A stretch of DNA of 14,119 nucleotides. Source: Rodentolepis nana (taxonomy: Eukaryota > Platyhelminthes > Cestoda > Cyclophyllidea > Hymenolepididae). A program made the position numbers and the translations under genes. The stretch lies in NCBI GenBank assembly GCA_900617975.1, contig UZAE01012095.1, forward strand, positions 1 to 14,119, read 5' to 3'. Below the pieces are notes generated by a model. The model was given only the letters and a program-made list of their open reading frames with translations. It had not been told where the DNA came from and searched no databases. The number at the start of each line of letters is the position of its first letter. Positions within the stretch are counted from its first letter, which is position 1. Below, piece by piece: positions 1 through 9,000 of this stretch.

Positions 1-570
1 CAAAGTGAAAAAGTCGAGTTGGTTGGGGGAACAGAAGAGTTTCACAGATGTAAAAGATACAGACACAAAGGTAGAAAAAGGTGATGTGAGTACGGTGGAA
101 GTAGTCGAATGTGACATACAGTAAGGTGATGGTAGTTTGAAGTCAGAAGTCAACTGCCGAATAATAGAACTTTTTGCCGTATGAGTTTACGTTACCCAGG
201 GTACACCACGTGGAGGTAACTTTGAGTGAATATTAATCGTTGTTGGAGTGTGCGATAGACTTATCTCCACGTGGTGCATCCCGGGCAGCGTATACATAAA
301 CCCCAAAAAGGTCTATAAACCGACAGTTAACATCTTACTTCAAACTACTACTAAACGACTGTATGTCATATTCACCCACTTCCATAGTATTCACCTTACC
401 TTTTTCTCAACTTTTGTGTCTGTCTCTGTAACATCAGTGAAGCACTCATCTGTTCACCCTCCCCCTCAGCATTTCGTGATTTTAATGTTCCACCCCTCTA
501 TGAAGAGCGAAGTCAACTAAAGGTCTAATATCAACTGTCGCAAAGCCTATCGCTTGATAATAATTATTTA
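1..570. repeat. Foldback (long inverted-repeat) element, copy 1
   Basis: Bases 1-220 are an imperfect reverse complement of about 260-475, around a spacer of about 40 bases centred near 240. The inner ends share TCCACGTGGTG and the arms stay alignable outward with scattered mismatches. The right arm probably runs on to about 570, because 476-570 still matches copy 2 at 10020-10095. The left arm is cut by the window edge. No transposase is encoded, and the open frame at 248-520 on the plus strand is simply the right arm. The structure resembles a non-autonomous foldback or MITE-like element. No target-site duplication can be read because the left end is missing. Confidence 0.75.
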
Positions 571-947
571 ATTAATTGCTGGTAAACTGAAAATGTCTCA
601 GAAGTACCTAGTTGCGTTATTGACTCCGTAATATGTAAAGATGGCATTAAAATATCCTCCACATTAGATGGACAAAGAATTCTACAAGTTCACTATTCAA
701 TTAGCGTCAATAGTGGATTATCACGGCAATAAAAGTCTATTTCGAATACTTTCATGCTGTGATAAGAAGCACGCCTTAGAATTTGATTATAATAAAAGAA
801 AATATAACTGCTTTTAATATGTGTTTTTAAAAAGTTCGCCCCATAATTTAAAAAAGATGAAAATTAGAGCCAACATTTTTATTTAAAATTCAAACAATTT
901 CAAAGTACCATCGAGGTTAACACATAACAGATATTATTTTCTTAAAT
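571..947. other. Intergenic DNA with the RSPH1 3' UTR
   Basis: This AT-rich stretch has no convincing coding segment on either strand. Its right-hand part should be the RSPH1 3' untranslated region, which contains the poly(A) signal at 878-883. Nothing else is recognisable. Confidence 0.6.
878..883 (-). terminator. Poly(A) signal AATAAA for RSPH1
   Basis: On the minus strand the sequence reads AATAAA, 65 bases beyond the RSPH1 stop codon at 948-950. That is a normal distance for a short animal 3' UTR. The hexamer is common by chance in AT-rich DNA, so the call rests on position. Confidence 0.55.
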
Positions 948-1135
948 CTACAAATTTAAAATTTCAATTGTTTCGTTATCATCGCTAACGTGAGTTTTTT
1001 CATTTAAAACTTCAATTTCAGTATCTGGTTGGATCGGGGTTTCCTCAGTGGCATTAAGAAAATCGAAATTCGGATTATTAAAAACAGCAACTTTAACATT
1101 TTTTAGATCATTTGAACTCTTCTGGCTTATCTTGC
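948..1135 (-). CDS. RSPH1: RSPH1 exon 4 (divergent C-terminus, stop)
   Basis: It begins at a good acceptor (tttggttttag) in phase 1, which joins exon 3 without a frameshift, and encodes residues 221-282 before TAG at 948-950. The composition is acidic and polar (for example [20 protein letters not shown]), as is usual for this poorly conserved tail. A 22-nt candidate exon between exons 3 and 4 would require a different acceptor here. Confidence 0.7.
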
Positions 1136-2046
1136 CTAAAACCAAACAAGGAATAAAGAATAAAAGATATCTCAAGAACAAGAAATAGGGAAACATGAGA
1201 AGGAACGAAACACTCAAATCACTTACTCTTCCACAACATCGCAAGGTACTATGTAGGTATTTAAGTGTTATAAATACAAGCATTCAAGTTAGAAATGCAT
1301 TTTTATGTAACATACTTTTTTGCTCTTCAGGAACGAACAGCTCAATTGTTTCTGCGTTCCATTTCGAGACTTTTGAATCATCTGAATCGTCAAGTACTTC
1401 ACCCGGTCCGATGGGGAAGATGTGATATCTCCCAGTTTGCTGACAATTCAATTTATCGAACATATAACTGCCTTCTCCAAAGAGCTAATATAACTCGTAG
1501 GAAACCAATTTGAAATAACCTACATGTCCTTTATGCCAATTTCCAAGAAATCGATATTTGGGAGTAATTACTTCACTTGCCCCATGCATTTTACCCTTCC
1601 GCCATTGACCGATAAACTTGGTGCCATCTTTACAAATATAAGTTCCTTTTCCATGACGAACATGATCTCGCCATTCGCCCTCATATATGTCTCCATTTAT
1701 ATAATGATAGGTTCCATAACCATTTCTCTTATTTTCCACCCAATCACCTTGATAAAAAGAGCCGTCAGGATAATAAAACGCCCCTTTTCCATGCTTAACA
1801 TTATCTAGATATTCTCCAAAATAACGAGCTCCATTTACAAATCTTATATTGATTTAGATTAATAGGATCTTACGTGTAGAGCCCTTCACCATTCCTCAGA
1901 CCTTTTTCGTAATAGCCTTCATATGTGTCATGATTAGGCAATACTGCCTTTCCATATCCATGGCGTTCTCCCATTTCATTTCTTCCTCCTTCGTATGTCC
2001 CAAAAAATTCCTCCTCTTCAAACTCTTCTTCCTCTTCTTCTGACAT
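948..2046 (-). CDS. RSPH1: Radial spoke head 1 homolog, complete four-exon gene
   Basis: RSPH1 is a structural protein of the radial spoke head in 9+2 axonemes, needed for regulated beating of motile cilia and sperm tails. CDS = join(948..1135, 1316..1484, 1524..1842, 1874..2046) on the minus strand, 849 nt, 282 residues. The N-terminus is acidic ([13 protein letters not shown]), followed by [13 protein letters not shown], which matches the vertebrate protein closely. MORN repeats begin at about residues 18, 42 and 65, then [24 protein letters not shown] and FLGNW. After the repeats, GEGSYMFD and [11 protein letters not shown] match the conserved post-MORN region. The length is close to human RSPH1 (about 309). 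An in-frame TAG two codons before the ATG fixes the start unless an upstream exon exists. The last 61 residues are divergent. The family is certain; the exon 3/4 junction is less so. Confidence 0.92.
1316..1484 (-). CDS. RSPH1: RSPH1 exon 3
   Basis: It encodes residues 165-220 plus one base, after a 39-nt intron (1485-1523). It carries GEGSYMFD, then [19 protein letters not shown], which aligns with the FDVG...VPKWKATQITEL segment of vertebrate RSPH1. The proposed donor is A|gtatgt, phase 1. Confidence 0.85.
1524..1842 (-). CDS. RSPH1: RSPH1 exon 2 (MORN core)
   Basis: It encodes residues 58-164, the bulk of the MORN array, including [14 protein letters not shown] and [14 protein letters not shown]. 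It begins after a 31-nt intron (1843-1873) that ends in atataag and restores the frame as Thr58. The donor is CAT|gtaggt in phase 0. Reading on past the donor meets an in-frame TAG, so the next intron is required. Confidence 0.9.
1874..2046 (-). CDS. RSPH1: RSPH1 exon 1 (start codon)
   Basis: It encodes residues 1-57 plus two bases of codon 58: the Glu-rich N-terminus, the [13 protein letters not shown] motif and the second MORN unit [14 protein letters not shown]. The donor is AC|gtaaga. The ATG is at 2044-2046 and the in-frame TAG lies six bases upstream. Confidence 0.9.
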
Positions 2047-2927
2047 GATCTAGGTTTATGGAAATTGTTACAGATTCGAAGGATAGTGGGATACTGTTAC
2101 TATGACTTCGATAGAGTAAAACACGCTTAGGGCAGTCAATTTACTCATAAATGAAGTTTTGAAACAATTGATGATATATATTTTTATATATCTCAATTTT
2201 ATTAAAATATGATTTATAATGTTTTTGTTCACAATATTTTAAGCATATAATAAAGATATTTAAAGGACGTTATTTATATTTATGCATATAAATGTAATTT
2301 GTCAGTAACTTTTATTTTATTAACTTAAACAATAAACGACATCATCTTTTGCAAAAAATAAATGTGAAACAATACGAAGCTCATTTTAGTTCATCCGGTA
2401 ACTGTATATCGTATTACAATTCATATTTATATAAACCTATTTGAGAAATATATTGTTGAACCTAACACTGATGCTAGCAAAAGTGATTAATCTTATACTC
2501 TATCAATATCTTTTACTCTTTTCTCTATGGATGCAACGTTGGAGGCCAATCGTTCGAATAATTGATTCCGGCTTTACATTTAATCGGAAATATTGCACTA
2601 GCAAATATAACAAAATGTTATGAAAAACATAAGAGATCATTAAAGATAATAAAATATACAATTTTACTCCAAATGCATTCGCGTCAAATCCAAACATAAA
2701 TACATTCGGGAAGTATCTCTAGTGCTTGTTACGCTTGGCAACAATTAATGGAAGAATTGATCAACGGCTGGCTAAATACAGTGATAAACAAAAACAAATA
2801 AGAGATAAGAGAAGCAGGGATAACAGAAGGCCCTGAAACAAGCCTAAATCGTAGTCGTATCGGCCTTAGATCCAGCCACTTTGGAAGAGGAATTGACAAA
2901 GACTTGTGATAGGGCTTTTAGAAATCT
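2047..2927. other. Intergenic region between transporter 3' end and RSPH1 5' end
   Basis: These 881 bp should hold the transporter 3' UTR on the right and the RSPH1 promoter and 5' UTR on the left. The DNA is AT-rich, especially 2160-2340. Short open frames on both strands near 2441-2697 show no recognisable motif. Two minus-strand AATAAA hexamers at 2311-2321 are the nearest canonical poly(A) signals beyond the transporter stop, roughly 610 bases away. No TATA box or RNA gene could be assigned. Confidence 0.5.
2311..2321 (-). terminator. Possible poly(A) signals for the transporter gene
   Basis: Two overlapping AATAAA hexamers lie on the minus strand about 610 bases past the transporter stop and about 265 bases before the RSPH1 start. 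A nearer variant ATTAAA lies at 2579-2584. In such AT-rich DNA any of these could be chance. Confidence 0.3.
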
Positions 2928-3077
2928 CTATGGCTGAGGATGTTGCCCAGAGTTTGGAGGGGTTGAAGATGATAGAGAAGGGGAACGGAGTCGCTCTTCC
3001 AACTCCATTTCTTCCTCACTTTCCTCTTTTACCGGTTCTAAAGCTGGCTCCTCTGCCACAAGGGTGGTTTTGACCGG
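2928..3077 (-). CDS. Transporter exon M: last exon and stop
   Basis: The acceptor catttctcttag|CCG is in phase 0 and matches exon L after a 71-nt intron. It encodes 49 residues, strongly acidic (EPVKEESEEEMELEER), then LRSPSLSSSTPP, ending in PQP and TAG at 2928-2930. Confidence 0.85.
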   Translation of the reverse strand, partial: PVKTTLVAEEPALEPVKEESEEEMELEERLRSPSLSSSTPPNSGQHPQP

Positions 3078-6000
3078 CTAAGAGAAATGAAAATAGCTTA
3101 ACTCATTCATTTTGAGATTATACACCATAAGAACAAACGTTTTCATACCTCAGTTCCACTAGGAGGCGTATTCACACTAGCTGAAGCATTCCAAACCTCT
3201 CCAATCGGATTTTGAGTTGGAATTGAGGATATTTGAATTGTCGAACGGATTGGGAGATTACCCATAGGAACACCAGCTGTAGTGATGACTTCACCAATCT
3301 CTCCATCTGTAATCAACCCATCAACCCCATCAGCAACGCCACACTCTTCCCCACCAATAGGAATCGAATCTCCTTCTACTATTTCAGCAGGAAGAGTCAT
3401 CTGGTTGTCCGAATCTGTAGCTGTCAAGAAGAGACTAGAAGGTAGAGGTGCAGGAGAAAGGAATGTTGGCGGGTCTGAAATAGTCGTTTGAGGAGGCAGT
3501 GTGGGCTGTTCTACAGTTCCATGTTCGCAGACATAACTAACAATCCCTGAGTCAAAATTCGAGGGCTGCTGATTTGATGAAGACGTCTGAAGCTGAATGG
3601 AGGCAACTTGTGACCCAATAGTTGTTGGTTGTAGCTGGTTGATATTCACGCCTGAACCAGAGTTATTGGCGGTAACACCAAGAGTATCTGCACAATTTGT
3701 TTGTGCGACAGCCGGTGGCGAGAGTACAGTCGTAGAACCATATTCTTGTACACTACTATCACCGCCATCGAATTCGTCATCAACATAAACACCACTTTAA
3801 ATGAAAACAATAACGGTTGGTGTTTAACCACAAAGAAAGCACATACTATAAACTATACTACTATAAACGAATCGCTTACACTCCACCACCAGCCACGACT
3901 CCTGGGCCAGCATTTGAAAAGTTAGCAGAGACGGTCTCCTTCTTTGAAAGAGCTCTAAGGGGTGCTGCGAATATGGCAGCCAGGAGAAAGGAGCCTGCAG
4001 CAAAGAAGAAAGTTGCTTCAGATGCATAAACAAGGGGAGCTTTATCACCAGCCCAAGGTAGAAAATGTGGCGCTCGAGAGGCCAGAACATCGAAAATGTG
4101 ACCTACAGAGAAACATAAGATACCCATACTGCTGATAAATAATTAGTAGTATTATTGAATGAAGTAACACGCACCACCAATGACTGCACCCATTACGCAT
4201 GATAAGCCCTGCACAACCAGCATATGGCCAAATGCATTGGTTAATTTATCCAATCCAAAGAGCTCAACGACAAGGATACTCTTTAGAGACACAACGACGG
4301 CTAAAAAGAACAACGAGAACGGTTTGGTGGTAGTGCTCATGTAATTAGCGCTATAGATAATACCAGCCGATACATACCGGAGAAGAGGCCAAAGAAGCTG
4401 CCCATAGCGACAATGCAGTTGTAACTACGTCCGGCAATGGGAAGAATAGCACAAGCCACCCCAGCTAATAGAAGGGAAGCCACATTTACACGCAGACAGT
4501 CGAGCCATTTGTAGTGACTAGACCAGGCTGAATTTAGAAAGAGAAATATGCTTTTTTAAAGGATATGGAGAAACCGGTTAACATAAATGATACATAAAAG
4601 AGTCAAGTACAGACCATTGGTATAAATTCAATTGTATTAAATAGAACAGATTTTTTAAAATTAAATAGGATTTCACACAAATGCCCACTCTATAAACCTC
4701 AACGTCAAATTATAATAACAGAATTGGGATAGAAAAAAACAGAAATGTTCATTCGAATTGACATACTGTATAAGTAAACACGATGTTCTAGAAGGAATGG
4801 AATAATGATGTAATGGTGATTTTCGGATAAAATACAACAGAGACCTTGAAGTAGTGCAAAATTCAATAGGTAGAATTCAAAACTAATGAAGGCAAAAATA
4901 GAACAGTTTCCCTACAAAAACCAGCGCATCAAAACTTGATTAAGAAAAACGGAAAGGGGAAGAAATATAGGAAACTTAAAAAAAGAACAGTGATATCTGG
5001 ATCTACTTAACCATTATTACAACAATTACCATTTGCTCATCGTTTTTTACATTTATTCCACAGGGTGTTCAAAAAAACTTACCATTCGATAGTATTCCCC
5101 ACCCAGAAGCAATTTAAAACAAAAATTCAAAACAAACAAATTATGATGACATTGAAAAGGGAAAAATGATTAATTTATCCATTAATTATCGATAAATCAT
5201 GCAACAAAGAATAGATCTGTCTCTCACCTTTCTCTATGTAGAGTGCTAAAATAAAAAAATTGAAATTGAAACACAAATTGCCTATTGGGGACCATTATAT
5301 GCAATTAAGTAGCTAACTTACTGGCAATACAGCGTCCGATGGTGTTTGCGAATCCAATGTAGGAGATGATAGAACCCGCTTCATGCAGAGTCCAGTTATT
5401 TTCAGCAACTATATCTGGAATCATCAGGTATGGTACCAGAAGACCTAAGGAGGATACAGCATTCAAGGTGTACAATATGAGGAAAGACATTGTCCACTAA
5501 CACCTAAGGGCACTTACCCCACATAGTAAATACATTGGAAAGGAGCAAGCAAATGAATGTTGGACTAAGCAAGAGTCCAGGAGAAAGTAACTCCTCCAGG
5601 AACGCCATAATGGGACTGGAGAGGCAATCGCAGCGTTTCCTCCTGCCACCATTCTCTTCATTACCATCTTCTTGGGGTATGTTCAGAGACATCATCTCTT
5701 CGCCTTCCTCAAAGTCCATCATAGACGTTTCTCCCTTTCCCTGGGATATTTTAGCTGAAGAAGGAGCCCCAGTCGAATTTACATTGGCGGCAGTGTTAAT
5801 AGGGATGATAGGAGTACCGGCGGTTGTGCTATCCGTCTCTGGATTGAATCCGCGAATAGAGACGGCGGGATTCGGGCTAGTGGATATGGTGTTATTTGCG
5901 TTAGTAGCATTGTGAGAAACTGGACCTATATCCCAGTTTGAGTGATCGCGAGTTGTCTGTAAAGGAAATAAACAAAAGGATTTATAAAAGTCCAATGAAT

Positions 6001-9000
6001 GAGGTACATCTAACGAAAAAACGGCATAAATGCTCTGTTTCCCACTTCCGATACCTTCTATTGGCCATTATTTAGGTAATTAAATACGTCTTGTCAATAA
6101 TGAACAATCACTCTTCCTTCTTTACCAACTAATCATTCCTCTATTCCATTCTCTTAATAAAATTTAGGTAATGAGATTGGTTCGCCTATTTGCTCTCAAG
6201 TTAAAAGCTCAGATTTCACAAAACTTTGATGAAGCTCTAGGCCACCGCTGCTGTAATTGACCGTGAGAAGTCTTATTAGAGTAACCGCAAATATTGGGAC
6301 TCCACTTTCAAAACAAACTCCATTGGAACTAGACTCGTAGCAGAAGGCCGTTTGAGACACAGACAATACGTGTCTTTAGCCTTCGCCTGATACACCACCA
6401 AAACTCATTACGTCGGTGGAATCAGTCTACTGCTGTGAGACACGCGTGAGTGCGGTTGGGTGCATTTTTCAAAAAAAAATTATTCGGACGTTAAGAGTTT
6501 AAAAATTAAAAAGAAAAGTCGATGACATAGATTAGTTTTCAAGCACCAGTGATTATCCAGCATCTCAATGAAGTTTCAAAAGGAATTTAGGGAAAAATCA
6601 AGTATATATCACACATTCAACTTTTTACCAAATAATTCCAAATTTTAAATTGGATTATTACATCAACAAACAATAAAATCGATACTTCACCCGATTTATT
6701 GTTCGGAATTTCCGGTAAAATAACTTACCCATTCGGTACCAGATTGAAGTGACCTAAGAAACTTTTTGAAAAGTAGAGTAAAAATGAAATAACACTAAGC
6801 TTAAACTATAGGCAGAACTAGTACAGAGATACAAGTGTTCAAGTTTATAATGGCGGAAAGTGTCTTCCAAAAGGAAGCATTCCATCTCTCCTCGTCTCTA
6901 GGTTCCTCCTCTAGTTTGAGAGTTACATCACATTCTTATTTGCAATGCCAATTGCCACTTCCATTTTTTCACTTATTCAATTCACCATTCTATTTTTCGA
7001 TCCTAAAGAACAAGCGTTGCCCCTCAAGTACCCGTGATACGAGAATCTCATCTCAGTTATTTGCTATTGTCTGGTTGTTAAGCTAGTCTTGTGCGGTTAA
7101 ACTTCCGACTTCATTATATCACCATGTGGTCTGGGAAAATGAAACATACCAAATAGCACTGGGTTTGATTCACATGCTGCAAAAATTATACTTTTATATA
7201 TCTGCTTCTTTTCAACTCAATTATCATAGCCCATAACAAGTTAGACCGCAATTTGAGCACGTACAGTTGGTGTAGTTTCGAAAAGAGTTGAGACACTATT
7301 TTTTCATCTTCTAATTCTAAGTGCTTCAAGGACTCTTATAAAATGTATCTAATTGCGATCAATTAGATATCAGATAAAATAAGCCCCAATGGTAGGCAGA
7401 CGTACCCAAAGGGTACCAGCATCTCCCAGAGGTATAGCAGACACTGGCGTATGATCCAACTGTTGGGCAGATCCTGTGAAGAACAGATCCTTCTTGTATT
7501 GAGGTCGCATAAGCTCTCTTCTAAGACGGTGTTGTACCTCTGCTCTTACTTCTTCATCCAGAATTTCAGCAACTTCTTGTTGAATTTCAGGAGGAATTAC
7601 AACGCCCCCACGATTTGACGAGGTAATAGAAGCATCCGATATTGTCCGACGCAGACTAAGACACTAAAAGAAAAGTACTACTTAAAAAGAGAATTAAGTA
7701 GTTCGATCAGAAACTAAGGGGCGAGCAATATAGCTTGTAAAACAAAACTATCAGCGAGGAGGGTAGATAAAATTAGCATGACATACTAATGAAAGGAAAT
7801 CAGGACAAATCAGAAGTCACATCATTTAAAGATGCATCATCGGAAGAAAACTCGCTTTCGTCAGGATAGCGGGAATTATTTGGACTCCATGAAAGCGTAC
7901 CTATATTTTAATAAGGCAATCAAATAAGAACGGTTACAATCTTATTTAATACATTAGAATTGTGTGCAAACCTCTAACTGTAGAAAACTGTACCCTAGCC
8001 GTCACACATTGTACGCTTAATAGTGTAAGTAGATGGTATTATGTAAACACTGACGTCAATCTTCATGTCCATGTAAGTGAGTTTTCAATTAAAACATTCC
8101 AATATTTTAGAACCAATAAGCAACAAGCACTATGAAGACGAACCAGCAAAAGAAAAGCTATAGAATTAATGCCATTCAGACAGGTTTAAAGGGATATCCA
8201 TAACACCAACGTCTGAATAAACCAACACGTACAGGATTGAATTTACGGTTCATAAAAACGAGTGATCTCTTATGAATCAGCAACTTACAATATGGTACAG
8301 AACAGTCCAAATGAAGACTTATCTAGTGTTTCGCACAAAGGAAGCCAAATTACTGCATTACGATACAAACATGCGATCCTGCTAAAGTATTCAATTACAA
8401 TAAAAAAATTTTCTACCGAAAAACGATAACAAAACAAACATAACACATCGGCCAAGCATACAAGAACGATAAACAACGCAAATTAACTCGAAGTGACTCA
8501 AATGTGCACGGATGAGTAGAGAATGCCTAAAACATGCATATAACTGTGATAGTAAAGAAGATAACCTCCGCAAAACGAAAGCACAGTAAAATAGCATGAA
8601 TCAAATGTGACAAATTTGAGGACAAACAAACATATAACTTACCTCCGAGTTGCAGTTAGACGAAATGTAGAATCGGCGCGTAAAAGCTGGAGATGGTGTA
8701 TTCACGGTGACGACCGTCAAGTCGCGGCTTTGCAACAAGGAATTAGTCCCACGCGCCTTTTTATTTTACACATGAATATTGAGGATGTGAATGGGTGAAC
8801 GCAAACGAGAGAAAAGTTCACATGCAAACTCACAACTACTTATAGCATTTCAGTAACATAAAGAAATCAAATCCATGACTAATAGTGAGAACAAAACGAT
8901 GATAGCTAAATATAAGCTCAAAGAGAAGCTAAACGGCCCTAGTTGCCAGCAGTAGCCAAACCAACCTTTTGTGTCTGAGGGGTACTATTGCCACCGGTCT

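Noticed and set aside
248..520. 90-residue plus-strand open frame at the left edge
   Set aside because: It lies entirely in the right arm of the foldback repeat, and the other copy carries no matching intact frame.
5535..5915. 126-residue plus-strand open frame
   Set aside because: It is the antisense shadow of transporter exon G, whose minus-strand reading carries TM7 and correct splice phases.
7085..7140. Weak resemblance to the foldback arm around ATCACCATGTGGTCTGGG
   Set aside because: The similarity is short and interrupted, not better than expected by chance.
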